From contig MUGG01000098.1 of assembly GCA_002148405.1 (NCBI GenBank), forward strand, positions 1-64,000: DNA of 64,000 bases. Reading direction: 5' to 3'. Both the position numbers and the translations under genes were made by a program. Of this stretch, positions 9,627-19,413 are shown one piece after another. Below the pieces are notes generated by a model. The model searched no databases and was not told where the DNA came from. It saw nothing but the letters and a program-made list of their open reading frames with translations. Positions within the stretch are counted from its first letter, which is position 1. Each line of letters starts with the position of its first letter. The DNA is from Alkalinema sp. CACIAM 70d. GTDB taxonomy: Bacteria; Cyanobacteriota; Cyanobacteriia; Leptolyngbyales; Leptolyngbyaceae.

Positions 9627-9657
9627 AATTAACGTTGCGCCATGGAGTGAGCGGAAG

Positions 9658-10599
9658 ATGGTCGATCGCGCCGATCGGATTGCTGGAGGTTTAGTGGGAC
9701 TGCTGGTGGGGGATGCCTTGGGGGTGCCCTACGAGTTCCATCCGCCGGAAAACCTGCCCCCGATCGCGCAGATTGAATTCACACCACCCCAGGGGTTCCA
9801 CCGCACCTATGCAGGCATTCCACCCGGTACTTGGTCAGACGATGGGGCGCAGGCCCTGTGTTTGCTAGCGTCGCTGTTGGAGTGCGATCGCTTTGATCCC
9901 GATGACTTTGGCCGTCGCTTGCTGGCCTGGTACGACGATGGCTACCTGGCGGTGGACGGCCATGTATTTGATGTGGGCATTCACACCGGGCGGGTCTTAA
10001 GCCAGATTCGCCGAGGGGGCAACCCGTTGCAGGCAGGCATGATGGATCCCAACGCTAAGGGCAATGGGTCGTTGATGCGATCGCTGCCGATCGTGCTCTG
10101 GTGCCAGGGGAGCGATCGGGAACTGGTGGAGCTGGCCCATGGGCAATCCCAAGTCACCCACGGGGCAATCACCTGTCAGGTCTGTTGTGCGTTGTATTGC
10201 CTCTGGGGTCGCGCCATTCTGGAAGCGATCGCCGATCCCTGGCAAGCAGCGGTGGGGCAATTACGGCAAATTTATAACGAGAATGCGACTGACTGGTCAG
10301 ATCACTTAGCAGATTTGGAAACGTCCGTGCAGCCGGAGGCCGCGATCGTGGGTCAGGGCAGTGGCTACGTGGTGGATTGTTTACGATCGGCCCGATCAGC
10401 TTTACAAAGAGATCATTTTGAGGCGGTGGTGAAAACCGCGATCGCCTTGGGTAACGACACCGATACGACGGCCTGCGTTGCGGGAGGCTTAGCAGGATTG
10501 CGCCATGGGATTCAAGGAATTCCCGATCGCTGGCAACAACAACTCCGGGGACAGGAAATTTTGCAACCGTTACTCGACGCGCTAATGCAACGGTGGTAA
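9658..10599 (+). CDS. ADP-ribosylglycohydrolase family protein
   Basis: This 313-residue protein has the DraG/ARH fold signatures. GLLVGDALGVPYE (about residues 14-26) and GTWSDDGAQALCL (about 57-69) form one half of the di-metal site, and ALGNDTDTTACVAGGLAGL (about 262-280) forms the other. Family members remove ADP-ribose from proteins or small molecules. The DraG-type regulator of nitrogenase is one case, but no nitrogen-fixation genes are here. It starts 60 bases after glyQ and could be read from the same transcript. Confidence 0.9.
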   Translation: MVDRADRIAGGLVGLLVGDALGVPYEFHPPENLPPIAQIEFTPPQGFHRTYAGIPPGTWSDDGAQALCLLASLLECDRFDPDDFGRRLLAWYDDGYLAVDGHVFDVGIHTGRVLSQIRRGGNPLQAGMMDPNAKGNGSLMRSLPIVLWCQGSDRELVELAHGQSQVTHGAITCQVCCALYCLWGRAILEAIADPWQAAVGQLRQIYNENATDWSDHLADLETSVQPEAAIVGQGSGYVVDCLRSARSALQRDHFEAVVKTAIALGNDTDTTACVAGGLAGLRHGIQGIPDRWQQQLRGQEILQPLLDALMQRW

Positions 10600-10998
10600 T
10601 TAGCGGTTTTTAATTCGCGATTGGTAGTTCGCGATCGTGAATTCATTCAATCAGAATTTATACAAGCTTAGATAGGTTACGGGATGTTTTAAAAGATTGC
10701 TGTCTTCTGGTAGACGGTCAAAATCAAAAATATTGATTATGATCAATTACTAACCAAGAGATTATCCATTTTTCGTCTACAGAACTGTTTGCGGCAGGGT
10801 TTTTGACAGAGGTGCGACGAATGGCTTCTGTCCGTTAGGCCCAAGAAAACCCCTGCATTGCAAATTGAACCTTTGGCAACTCTGATTCACGATAGGCTGG
10901 ACGATCGCTGAGATTGCGCATCGTCTGCTTCGGCTAACCTATCGGTCTACGGAATTTGCCAATTAAAACCTATATTTTGAATTACCTGAGAGGTCATC
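10600..10998. other. 399-bp spacer without a recognised gene
   Basis: No ORF of coding quality, tRNA or strong hairpin was seen. It presumably holds the promoter of the deaminase-like gene that starts at 10999. Confidence 0.5.
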
Positions 10999-12039
10999 GT
11001 GGCTCTGTATGCAGAACTCCACCGCCACTTAGGCGGCTCCGTCGTACCTAGAATTCTCTGGCGCTATTTGCAACGTAGCGAATCGCACTTATTGCAACGC
11101 TTTACTGATTACCCCAACTTTGAGGATTACTACACCCGTCCCCGCAACACGCTGGAAGAATATCTAGAACTCCATAGCCTAGTGGAAAGCGTCCAGACAG
11201 CGGAAACCTTGCCTTACTTTGTCTATCGTCTGCTGCGCGGGGCCTACGTGTTTGAAAATTTGGCCTATTTGGAACTGCGCTACACGCCCTATCTGCGTAC
11301 CGACGAACATCTCAGCCAATCCGATCGCATTGAGCAAATGGCCGAGATCGTTAACATTGTCGGCAAGGCGAGTAAACAGGTGGAATATCCCATCGTGACC
11401 AGCCAAATCGTCTGTATGCACGCGCAGTTGCCCTACGAAGTGAACCGGGCGATCGTGGATTTGGCGATCGAACATCCCCATTTCATCTGCGGGATTGACC
11501 TCGCAGGCAGCGATCGGCTCTATGGGGAACGCATGGAGGAATTCATTAAACTCTATGCCTACGCCCGATCCCATGGCATTAACACAACGGGTCATCTGTA
11601 TGAGACCCCCAATGGCTGTTACCCCGAATTGCTGCCCTACCTCATGCGCATTGGCCATGGCATTCAAATTCCTTTGCGCCATCCGGAATTGCTCAAGGAA
11701 GTTGCCGCGAATCGTCAGTGTTTAGAGGTCTGTCCCTCTACCTATCCCAAAACAGGAACCTTACCGGATCTTTCCGAGTTGAAGCAAGTGTTCGATCGTT
11801 GCTTTGATGCAGGGGTAGACATTGCCATTTGTACCGATAATGCGGGTTTGCACAATGTACGGCTGACCCAGGAATATGAAAACCTGTTGACGCTGGATAT
11901 TATCGGCTTTGATGAGCTACAAGCCTGCCAGGAAGCCGCCTTCCGCCATGCCTTTGCCTGGTCCTACGGCGAGCGTCCAGCAACGCTGCTGCATGGCCTC
12001 TTGCAGGCAAAATCCCAGCGATCGATGCAGATGGTGTAG
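10999..12039 (+). CDS. Adenosine deaminase family protein with TDN active-site variant
   Basis: This 346-residue TIM-barrel amidohydrolase has the zinc ligands of adenosine deaminase: H8-x-H10 in ELHRHLGGS, H199 in GHLYE, and D280 in ICTDN. The catalytic Glu is E202, spaced as in the usual HAGE motif, and H220 lies in IGHGI. In true adenosine deaminases the zinc Asp is followed by a second Asp that contacts the purine ring; here it is N281. The family deaminates adenosine-like purines, but this substitution leaves the substrate open. The start is GTG with GAGAGG upstream. It is predicted cytoplasmic. Confidence 0.85.
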   Translation: MALYAELHRHLGGSVVPRILWRYLQRSESHLLQRFTDYPNFEDYYTRPRNTLEEYLELHSLVESVQTAETLPYFVYRLLRGAYVFENLAYLELRYTPYLRTDEHLSQSDRIEQMAEIVNIVGKASKQVEYPIVTSQIVCMHAQLPYEVNRAIVDLAIEHPHFICGIDLAGSDRLYGERMEEFIKLYAYARSHGINTTGHLYETPNGCYPELLPYLMRIGHGIQIPLRHPELLKEVAANRQCLEVCPSTYPKTGTLPDLSELKQVFDRCFDAGVDIAICTDNAGLHNVRLTQEYENLLTLDIIGFDELQACQEAAFRHAFAWSYGERPATLLHGLLQAKSQRSMQMV

Positions 12040-12247
12040 TTGATTCAGGCGATGACAGGAAAACGTGTCGGGGATGATGAGTCGCAGAATGCAATATTCT
12101 AATACCACTCCCTGACGCAAATTGACGATCGATCACAGAGTCGATCGATCATGGAGTTTCTAGCACTCAAGTGAAGACTGGTACAGCGCGATCGAACCTG
12201 TCCCATCAATGAATCAAGGGGCTATTACTTTGACATGACTGTTCTAA

Positions 12248-12285
12248 GTTCGTTGGCTGTAGCTATGTTCATTGGCTATAGCTGT
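12248..12285. repeat. 19-bp duplication across the stop codon of the deacetylase-family gene
   Basis: Bases 12248-12266 and 12267-12285 are near-identical 19-base units (3 mismatches). The second copy encodes the last residues and stop of the minus-strand gene ending at 12269. Confidence 0.75.
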
Positions 12286-13204
12286 AGCTTAGGCGAAGAC
12301 AAGGCTGGAGCGTGGCTAAAACGGAGTCTCGTAGGGAGGCGAAATCGTAGCCACCTTCCAGTCCAAATACGATCTTGGAGGTGAGATCCAAACATTGTTG
12401 CGTAAACCAACCATAATCTGCTGGCAGAAGAGCCGTATCAGATAAGGGATCATCCTGATTGGCGTCATAGCCTGCACTGACAATTAATAAATCTGGGGAA
12501 AATTGGCTCAAAAACGGTATCACTTGCTGCTCAAACGCGGCGGCATATTGGGTGATATCGTTGCCCGCTTGCATGGGGATGTTTAGTACGTTGTCGTGGA
12601 AGCCGCGCTCAGTTTTACGGCCTGTACCGGGATAGTGGGGAAACTCGTGTAGAGAGCAGTAAGCAATTTGAGGATTCGATTCAACAATGTCCTGGGTGCC
12701 GTTTCCATGATGGACATCCCAATCGAGAATTGCAACCCGATCGCATCCTTGAGATAACGCGTAGGTGGCTGCGATCGCCGCATTGCTAAATACACAAAAC
12801 CCCATACCACGATGGGCAATGGCATGGTGTCCCGGAGGCCGAGCGAGGACAAAGATGGGCTTCCCTGTTTCTAAGGTGAAATTTACGCCATCCAGCCAAG
12901 CATTCACCGCTAACATTGCCACTTCATAGGTTGCGGGAGAAGCCGGAGTATCTGCATCAATCTGCCCTCCGCCATCCTTGCAGAGTTCTTGTACAGCCTC
13001 GATGTAGTGCTGGGTGTGGATTTTCTGAATCCAAGGTAGGGGCGATCGGGCTGCCAGCGTCGTCGGCTCACGCCATTCAATCTGGTTGGCCCAGGGTGCT
13101 GCTTGAATCCCCGATCGGATGACTGTCAACCGCTCTGGTTTTTCTGGATGAAAAGTTCCAGTTTCGTGGCACAAAAAGCGATCGGAGTAGATGACTGGCA
13201 GCAT
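12269..13204 (-). CDS. Histone deacetylase family (class II-like) amidohydrolase
   Basis: This 311-residue protein contains the arginase/deacetylase-fold motifs: HPEKPERL near residue 19, RPPGHHA with the catalytic His pair (about 122-128), DWDVHHGNGTQ (zinc Asp and His, about 159-169), and SAGYDANQDDPL (second zinc Asp, about 243-254). Bacterial members deacetylate acetylpolyamines, acetyl-lysine or other small amides. The actual substrate is not determined by sequence. No signal peptide is present. It is a single minus-strand gene, convergent with the deaminase-like gene. Confidence 0.92.
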   Translation of the reverse strand: MLPVIYSDRFLCHETGTFHPEKPERLTVIRSGIQAAPWANQIEWREPTTLAARSPLPWIQKIHTQHYIEAVQELCKDGGGQIDADTPASPATYEVAMLAVNAWLDGVNFTLETGKPIFVLARPPGHHAIAHRGMGFCVFSNAAIAATYALSQGCDRVAILDWDVHHGNGTQDIVESNPQIAYCSLHEFPHYPGTGRKTERGFHDNVLNIPMQAGNDITQYAAAFEQQVIPFLSQFSPDLLIVSAGYDANQDDPLSDTALLPADYGWFTQQCLDLTSKIVFGLEGGYDFASLRDSVLATLQPCLRLSYSYSQ

Positions 13205-13839
13205 AGTTCAAATCTGGTGGCAAGTCCTAGAAATTGGAAAAATTGGAAGGGGTGTAGGAACGTTGTTCGGTGGAGCGGATTTAAGTGAAGCGGGCTACTT
13301 AAGAGCGAGCTATGTTGTCAGGATAACGCGAATTTTCGAGAGGGAACATCAACGGCCCTGGGAAAAATGGAACTGGTACGGCCTCAACAGGTTTTCTGTA
13401 AAGAAAGATTGCACATTTGTAAAAAAGTATGCCTACCCGAATCTATGCCCTAACAGAAGACGTATTCTGAATATCCATCCACCTATAGAGAAATATGGTC
13501 TGGGTGGAAGTTGGTTGAGGAGATTGGCGTTACCTAGCGTTATCTAATAACTGCTCAGGGTGCTTGCTGAATTTGACAACACTACAAGTAGTAACACTAG
13601 ACAGATAGTAATACTAGCGTTAGCCACACTAGCGTTAGCCATACTACCGTTAGCTGCCTAAGCTAAGCGCCTCACCAAAGTGGGTGATATGCGGGGGGAA
13701 TGGATTGAAATGATCACTCCAAATCTTGCTGTCTGCATAGATTAAGCAAGTTGCCCCTGTAAATTACCGATCAATCTAAGATGATTTCAATTCAAGACGA
13801 TCGTTGCCCCCTCTGATCCTCTGTTAGGAGTTAAGCTCT
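13205..13839. other. 635-bp spacer upstream of the microprotein gene
   Basis: No convincing gene was seen. The spacer contains three 15-bp repeats (13614-13658) and probably the promoter of the microprotein gene at 13840. An open frame at 13191-13547 overlaps the start of the deacetylase-family gene and has no family signature, so it is not called. Confidence 0.5.
13614..13658. repeat. Three 15-bp tandem repeats
   Basis: Units resembling ctagcgttagccata lie at 13614-13628, 13629-13643 and 13644-13658, with the third more diverged. Confidence 0.8.
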
Positions 13840-13998
13840 ATGCGTAAATGTTCTTCATCTGAAGCAGATTTAAAAGTCCTGCTGGTGTTTGTGGTGATTA
13901 GTGGATTGTTTCTGTCTGGAACAGCGATGATGTCTGCGGTCAATCTGACGACCTTGGAGACCCGTTCCTTTACCCAGAACTTGATGAGTTGGCGTTAA
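13840..13998 (+). CDS. Single-helix membrane microprotein (52 residues)
   Basis: This short ORF begins MRKCSSSEADLK, has one hydrophobic segment (VLLVFVVISGLFLSGTAMM, about residues 13-31), and ends FTQNLMSWR. TAGGAG lies nine bases upstream of the ATG, and a strong intrinsic terminator follows 38 bases after the stop, so it looks like a free-standing transcription unit. It lacks the E-x-N-x-x-R chlorophyll-binding motif of Hlip proteins. I do not recognise it. It could be a small subunit or assembly factor of a thylakoid complex, but that is only inference. Confidence 0.6.
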   Translation: MRKCSSSEADLKVLLVFVVISGLFLSGTAMMSAVNLTTLETRSFTQNLMSWR

Positions 13999-14036
13999 GA
14001 AGAGTTCGATTTTCAATGTTTTTGAGTTCTGAGTAG

Positions 14037-14060
14037 GCGATCGGTTTCGATCGCTTTTTT
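14037..14060 (+). terminator. Intrinsic terminator after the microprotein gene
   Basis: Seven-base arms (gcgatcg 14037-14043, cgatcgc 14048-14054) with a four-base loop are followed directly by six T residues (14055-14060). Confidence 0.85.
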
Positions 14061-14191
14061 ATTGTAAACCGCAACCCTTTACAACTAACCGATGGGTCGA
14101 ATCAATGATCATTCAGGGAGGTATGCTATCCCGATCGTGCTAAAAATTGGTGCTTAACAAAAGCCACTCAAAATGATTCATCTGATGTCTC

Positions 14192-14300
14192 ATACCAAAT
14201 TGATTTATCACTGTTACAGATCCGATCCTCCTAAATCCCCCCTTATTAAGGGGGGATTTAGGAGGATCGTTATGGGTTCAATCACAAGTTAATTTGGTAT
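14192..14300. mobile_element. MITE-like inverted-repeat element (109 bp)
   Basis: The outer ends are inverted copies (ataccaaatt at 14192-14201, aatttggtat at 14291-14300). Inside is a 22-bp perfect hairpin (14223-14244 with 14248-14269, loop att) of the CCTCCTAAATCCCCCC type that recurs in cyanobacterial genomes. There is no coding capacity and no clear target-site duplication. It is a non-autonomous element or remnant. Confidence 0.7.
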
Positions 14301-14722
14301 CAATACAGTTGTCTCAACACTTGGATGGAAAATAATGTCACTGCTAGGAAAAAATAAAGAATTAGTAAATGGAATATTTGAAATTAAAAATAAAATAAAA
14401 TTAATTGTGTTTAAAGAAATCGAAGACAATCATATCAAATAAATTTAAATAGAATTCAAAACTTAAGTCAATGATAGCTAGAAAACGGTTACGACAATGT
14501 ACGAAGGAGTAAATATCTAATATGGGAAAAACATGAATTCTGAGAATCTGGCAATGCATAACCCAAAAAGTCCTTCAAAAGCGCAATTTACTTGGGTTTG
14601 AGGGTGCTCTAAATGAGAGATTTTGTGCTAAAATTTATGAGTCAACTCACCCTTAGTCGGTTACAATAAATCACCCGACCTGGGTGTCACGAAAAATTGC
14701 TGCTTTTGGAGTATTTCACGCT
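14301..14722. other. AT-rich spacer upstream of gyrA
   Basis: This stretch is strikingly richer in A and T than its surroundings between about 14330 and 14540. It holds a 35-codon open frame (14335-14442) without family resemblance and presumably the gyrA promoter. No other gene is seen. Confidence 0.5.
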
Positions 14723-17320
14723 ATGACCTTTTCTCAAGAGTCGCCGAACGAGGAGCGCATTGTTCCGACAGATTTGCGTAACGAGATGCAGCGGTCTTAC
14801 CTTGAATACGCCATGAGCGTGATTGTGGGTCGTGCTCTGCCGGATGCACGAGATGGCCTGAAGCCAGTACACCGCCGGATTCTCTATGCTATGCATGAAC
14901 TGGGGCTGACCCACGATCGCCCCTTCCGGAAATGTGCCCGTGTAGTTGGGGAAGTGCTGGGTAAATACCATCCCCACGGCGACACAGCGGTCTATGATGC
15001 CTTGGTGCGGATGGCCCAGGACTTTTCCATGCGATCGCCGCTAATCGATGGCCATGGCAACTTTGGTTCGATCGACAATGACCCCCCAGCGGCGATGCGG
15101 TATACGGAATCTCGGCTCACCGCGCTGACAACCAATGCGCTGTTGCAGGACATTGAATCGGAAACCGTTGATTTTGCCGATAACTTTGATGGTTCGCAGC
15201 AGGAGCCGACGGTTTTGCCCTCTCGGATTCCGCAGTTGCTGCTCAACGGGTCTGCTGGGATTGCGGTGGGGATGGCCACCAACATTCCCCCCCATAACCT
15301 TGGCGAGTTGATTGATGGCTTGGTTGCCATGATTCACAATCCCGAGATTACCGATACTGGGTTGATGGAATACATTCCTGGGCCGGACTTTCCCACGGGT
15401 GCGCTGATTGTTGGCAAATCTGGCATTCGGGAAGCCTATACCAGCGGGCGTGGCTCGATTACCATGCGGGGCGTTGCCAGCATCGAAACGATCGAGCGGC
15501 GGGGCGCACCGGACAAAGATGCCATCATCGTCACAGAACTGCCTTACCAAACCAACAAAGCTGCGCTCATCGAAAAAATTGCTGAGTTGGTCAATGACAA
15601 GAAGCTGGAAGGCATTTCCGACATTCGCGATGAAAGCGATCGGGATGGCATGCGCATCGTGATTGAACTGAAGCGGGATGCCTATCCTCGGGTGGTGTTG
15701 AATAATCTCTATAAGCAAACCCCCATCCAGAACACCTTCGGGGCTAACATGTTAGCCCTGGTCAATAATGAGCCGCAAACTCTAACCCTGCGGGCCTTCC
15801 TGAAAACGTTCCTCGACTTCCGGGTGGAAACGATTACCCGTCGTACCCGCTACCTACTGCGAAAAGCCGAAGAACGGGATCACCTGTTGCAGGGCTTGCT
15901 GACAGCGCTAGCAAATCTGGATGCCATTATCGATCTGATTCGCCATGCTGCCGATGCCGCGATCGCAAAACAGGAACTGATCGATACTTACAACCTGTCG
16001 GAAAATCAGTCCGATGCGATTTTGCAAATGCAATTGCGACGCTTAACAGCTTTGGAAGCGGAAAAGATCCAGAGAGAACATGAGGACTTGCAACGGCAAA
16101 TTACTGACTTGCAAGACATTTTGGCTAAGCGAGAACGCATTCTGGCGATCATTGAAGAAGAAGTTAGCGAACTCAAGAAGGTCCATGCGACGCCTCGTCG
16201 AACTCACATCGAGCAGGGCGAAGATGAGTTAATGGATGAGGATTTGATCGCTAATGAAAAATCGATCATCCTAATTACAGAACAGGGATACGTCAAACGG
16301 ATGCCTGTGGATTCCTTTGAGGCCCAAAGTCGCAACACTCGCGGCAAAGCTGGCGCAAAGATGAAGGAAGATGATGCGGTTGATCACTTCGTCACCTGTT
16401 GTGATCACGATGTGGTGATGATGTTTAGCGATCGCGGTGTGGTTTATGCCATTAAGGCGTATCAAATTCCCACCTGTTCCCGGACGGCGCGGGGCACCCC
16501 GATCGTGCAGCTGCTGCAAGTTACCCATGAGGAAAAAATTACCTCTGTCGTCCCAGTAAGTGAGTTCCGGGATGATGTGTATCTAGTGATGCTGACCCAG
16601 AAGGGCTTCATCAAAAAAACAGTCCTGTCTGCCTTTAGCAATATTCGGGCCAACGGATTAATTGCCATTTCCTTGGAAGAAGGCGATCAACTGCGCTGGG
16701 TACGGCTGGCGACCGTGCACGACAGTATTATCCTCGGGTCTAGCCAGGGCCGCGCGATTCACTTCCGAGTGGATAATGAACAGTTACGTCCCTTGGGCCG
16801 AGCCACCCGTGGGGTGCGATCGATGAACCTAAAGGATGGCGATCGCTTGGTCGGTATGGCGATCGTCTCGAGCCAAATCCTAGCGGAACAGGCAGCTTTG
16901 TTGGAATCGGACAGTGATGATGACTTGGAGGAACTTACCGATGGCAAGAACCAAGGCCCCTGGATTCTCGTCGTGACCACAGGCGGCCTCGGCAAGCGGG
17001 TTCCTGTGGGGCAGTTCCGACTACAAAATCGGGGTGGCATGGGCATTATTGCCACGAAATTCCGCAAAAAAGGGGATACCTTATCGGCACTGACCATGGT
17101 GAACGAAGGGGAAGAACTGATGCTAGTGACGAACCGAGGCATTATTATTCGGCAATCGGTGGATGCGATTTCTGCCCAATCTCGTCCGGCGACGGGAGTC
17201 CGCTTACAACGGCTGGATGAAGATGATGCCATTACCGCAGTTGCTGTTGTGCCCGTCACGGGAGAAGTCCCCGAGTTATTAGAAGGGGATGAGGACGGGG
17301 GTGAAATGACTGAAGCGTGA
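14723..17320 (+). CDS. gyrA: DNA gyrase subunit A
   Basis: GyrA is the breakage-reunion subunit of DNA gyrase (with GyrB), introducing negative supercoils. The ATG at 14723 gives 865 residues and has GGAG eleven bases upstream. A GTG at 14684 would add 13 residues without a good ribosome site. The catalytic Tyr is in MRYTESRL at about residue 127, and the quinolone-determining loop [10 protein letters not shown] is at about 83-92. The C-terminal beta-pinwheel begins near residue 510 and carries a degenerate GyrA box ([10 protein letters not shown]) with later related repeats. The very C-terminus is acidic. Confidence 0.97.
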   Translation: MTFSQESPNEERIVPTDLRNEMQRSYLEYAMSVIVGRALPDARDGLKPVHRRILYAMHELGLTHDRPFRKCARVVGEVLGKYHPHGDTAVYDALVRMAQDFSMRSPLIDGHGNFGSIDNDPPAAMRYTESRLTALTTNALLQDIESETVDFADNFDGSQQEPTVLPSRIPQLLLNGSAGIAVGMATNIPPHNLGELIDGLVAMIHNPEITDTGLMEYIPGPDFPTGALIVGKSGIREAYTSGRGSITMRGVASIETIERRGAPDKDAIIVTELPYQTNKAALIEKIAELVNDKKLEGISDIRDESDRDGMRIVIELKRDAYPRVVLNNLYKQTPIQNTFGANMLALVNNEPQTLTLRAFLKTFLDFRVETITRRTRYLLRKAEERDHLLQGLLTALANLDAIIDLIRHAADAAIAKQELIDTYNLSENQSDAILQMQLRRLTALEAEKIQREHEDLQRQITDLQDILAKRERILAIIEEEVSELKKVHATPRRTHIEQGEDELMDEDLIANEKSIILITEQGYVKRMPVDSFEAQSRNTRGKAGAKMKEDDAVDHFVTCCDHDVVMMFSDRGVVYAIKAYQIPTCSRTARGTPIVQLLQVTHEEKITSVVPVSEFRDDVYLVMLTQKGFIKKTVLSAFSNIRANGLIAISLEEGDQLRWVRLATVHDSIILGSSQGRAIHFRVDNEQLRPLGRATRGVRSMNLKDGDRLVGMAIVSSQILAEQAALLESDSDDDLEELTDGKNQGPWILVVTTGGLGKRVPVGQFRLQNRGGMGIIATKFRKKGDTLSALTMVNEGEELMLVTNRGIIIRQSVDAISAQSRPATGVRLQRLDEDDAITAVAVVPVTGEVPELLEGDEDGGEMTEA

Positions 17321-17697
17321 TGGGATAGCGCGGTTGGAGTGCGATCGTAGATTCGATGAGGTATTCAATTCGCGCTCTTATTCGCGCTCTTAAACGCAAG
17401 TTAAATTGACGAATCACTAGGAAAAGAGGGAAGCATGACTGCTAGCCCTCTTTATTCACAGAAAAGAGAATTTTATTGAAATTAAAAAAATAAGTATTAT
17501 GAATAAAACTTAAGTATTGTAAACATGTAACCTGCGTTACATCTATTTGCATAGGTTTGAATTTAGCTAGATGATCTAAATATTATTTACTTAAAGTTTA
17601 AATTAATGTTGAACTCTTCACAAGTTCTCCACGATCGATCCCTACTCTCTAGACTCAGTCAGAGTGAGCCGATCGACCGAGGTAAGGGAGTTTGTGC
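17321..17697. other. 377-bp spacer after gyrA
   Basis: It holds a 12-bp exact duplication close to the gyrA end and an AT-rich segment from about 17460 to 17620. No gene or strong terminator hairpin was recognised. Confidence 0.5.
17368..17391. repeat. Exact 12-bp tandem duplication
   Basis: attcgcgctctt is present twice in a row (17368-17379 and 17380-17391), 48 bases downstream of the gyrA stop. Confidence 0.85.
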
Positions 17698-17883
17698 ATG
17701 TCTGCAATCTATTTGCTAGTTCATCGTGTACTAGAAATGGGCTATCTCTCTAAAGAGCATGAGGGACAGCTGCGTAATCTTGTGGGTCAGGGGTGCAATG
17801 GAGACGATCTCGAAGCGGTCGTCATGCTGAAGCAGGCGTTGGTGTTTGGCCATGTGAAACGGCAAGCCCACCGATCGAAATAA
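17698..17883 (+). CDS. Small conserved-looking protein (61 residues)
   Basis: The ORF starts MSAIYLLVHRVLEMGYLSKEH in parts, with AAGGGA seven bases before the ATG, and continues with an amphipathic helical protein that includes ELEAVVMLKQAL-like helices and a basic end (KRQAHRSK). There is no signal peptide or membrane segment. I do not recognise a named family. The good ribosome site and balanced composition suggest it is real. It could be a small cytoplasmic regulator, but nothing in its surroundings supports a specific role. Confidence 0.55.
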   Translation: MSAIYLLVHRVLEMGYLSKEHEGQLRNLVGQGCNGDDLEAVVMLKQALVFGHVKRQAHRSK

Positions 17884-18192
17884 TCGATTCAAAGCATCGA
17901 ATGGTGATTCCAATCTGAATGAAGTGTGGATTCTGTAGAATCTCGCAGGGGAGGAGCAACCGCATTAGAACAACGATCTGCGTTGTGAATCCCCTGTTTT
18001 ATAAAAAACTGCTCTGTAAAACTTATTCTGTAAAAAGTCTATTCTGCAAAGATCATCCAGCGACTAAGACTTCCGTTCAGTAGCTTTAAAGATTGCTTGA
18101 GTCTCTTGTCGAATCTCTTAGGGAAGCCTTAGTTCACTGAATATGCTAATAGCCTGATTAAAGGGAAAGTGTCTATTCCACCGAATCCTGCC
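17884..18192. other. 309-bp spacer
   Basis: It lies between the small protein and the convergent DUF1822 gene. Loosely repeated CTGTAAAA-like motifs occur near 18000-18050. No gene was seen. Confidence 0.45.
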
Positions 18193-19317
18193 CTAAAACC
18201 GAATAATTTCTCGTTCGAAGGCATCGGGGGTTGGTTCTACTTCCCAAACAATGCCTTCTCCGTTTTCTAAGGCAACCTCTAAGGTCAATGCCTCAACCGC
18301 AGATTCAGCCAATGCTTGATTACCTTCAAACATTTCTAAATCTTCTGTCAAAAGTGTGAGCCGAAAGCCGCCAGGAATCAAACCACCAAGACTAGTATTG
18401 CGCAGTTCAAACCGCAGGGAATCATCCAATGGGGTGATTTGTAACTCGTAGGATTGCCCTGCGATCGTTAATTGCCGTGTAAAGGCCACGGTCTCCGAGG
18501 GTTCTTCGCCATTGCCCCTCGCTCCCACAGCGGCGAATTGCAGGTCAACCTGTTGCCAACCGAGTTCTGTACTCAGTTGATCTAACCCTTGCCGTAGCCA
18601 TTGCCCGATCGAGGGTTGGCGTTCTAAACCTTGTCTTTGTTGATGCAGGTCTTGTCGCCAGCCGCCATGGGCAATCAGGCCCGCCCAGGTGGAAAAGGGG
18701 AGTTCTAGCCGCAGGGCGATTGCGGAGTCGAGGGCTGCGAGTCGGGTAATCAAATTCTGGGCGTGGGCGATCGTTAGCTTGGGAATTTCTGCAATGGCCG
18801 CTCGCAGGGGCTGGGGACAGAATTCCTGGCGTAGGCGCAGGGTGGCCAAATCTGCGATGAGATGGTTAGCGCTGAGACGGTAGCTGTGATCGTTCGCTTC
18901 ATAAATGCCCAGGGTCTTGATTTGGTAATGGCTGGCAAAGCCCCAAATTTCTGCGCCGCCATCGGGATTGACATCCACTGCCACGTAGTAATCCGCTGCC
19001 CAATCGGGAATGTCAACCCATTCCTGGGGAATGCTCCACTCATCCTGGTCGATCGTCTCCGTGGGAATGATCACCCAGCGCTGACCGTTGATGAGCAAGG
19101 GGGTTCCGGTGGTGCAGCTCCAGAGACTGGCTTGGGCCACACTATTCAGGGCGGGCTTGACCTGGGCAAATTCCGCTTGTAACCAGGGTTGAATCGCTGC
19201 GATCGCTAGTTGATTGAGATAGGCCGTCCAGCGATCGGGCGAGATACGAAAGCGATTGGTTTGTCGCCAAACTTGTTCCGGTTGGGGAAGGGATAACGGG
19301 GTAGCAGTTGAGAACAT
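18193..19317 (-). CDS. DUF1822 family protein
   Basis: The 374-residue protein shows the DUF1822 layout: an N-terminal WTAYLNQLAIAAIQPWLQ helix, then INGQRWVIIPTETID, a DYYVAVDVNPDGGAEIWGF strand pair in parts, and a C-terminal beta-rich half with QSYELQITPLDDSLRFELR in parts. The family is largely cyanobacterial and has no known biochemical function. AAGGAG precedes the ATG. The upstream gene on the same strand encodes a divergent sigma factor and ends 96 bases away. This pairing recurs in cyanobacteria and suggests a shared regulatory module. Confidence 0.8.
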   Translation of the reverse strand: MFSTATPLSLPQPEQVWRQTNRFRISPDRWTAYLNQLAIAAIQPWLQAEFAQVKPALNSVAQASLWSCTTGTPLLINGQRWVIIPTETIDQDEWSIPQEWVDIPDWAADYYVAVDVNPDGGAEIWGFASHYQIKTLGIYEANDHSYRLSANHLIADLATLRLRQEFCPQPLRAAIAEIPKLTIAHAQNLITRLAALDSAIALRLELPFSTWAGLIAHGGWRQDLHQQRQGLERQPSIGQWLRQGLDQLSTELGWQQVDLQFAAVGARGNGEEPSETVAFTRQLTIAGQSYELQITPLDDSLRFELRNTSLGGLIPGGFRLTLLTEDLEMFEGNQALAESAVEALTLEVALENGEGIVWEVEPTPDAFEREIIRF

Positions 19318-19413
19318 AACAGGCGACTCCTTCGCTGAGATCAGACTGAACAGGGTTAGTGATGGGTGGGATAGAACCTGGGGGAGGCCATGGGATAGCT
19401 GATTCAGCGCTTC

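Noticed and set aside
8858..9628. 256-residue antisense ORF over glyQ
   Set aside because: It lies wholly opposite a secure glyQ gene and arises from its codon bias; no family motif.
13191..13547. 118-residue plus-strand ORF
   Set aside because: It overlaps the start of the deacetylase-family gene, has no ribosome site and has a composition unlike a real protein.
13960..14060. High-light-inducible (Hlip) protein
   Set aside because: The microprotein has one helix but no chlorophyll-binding E-x-N-x-x-R motif.
14335..14442. 35-residue AT-rich ORF downstream of the MITE
   Set aside because: Lysine/isoleucine-rich composition reflects the AT-rich DNA; no motif and no conserved ribosome site. 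Kept only as a note in the spacer description.
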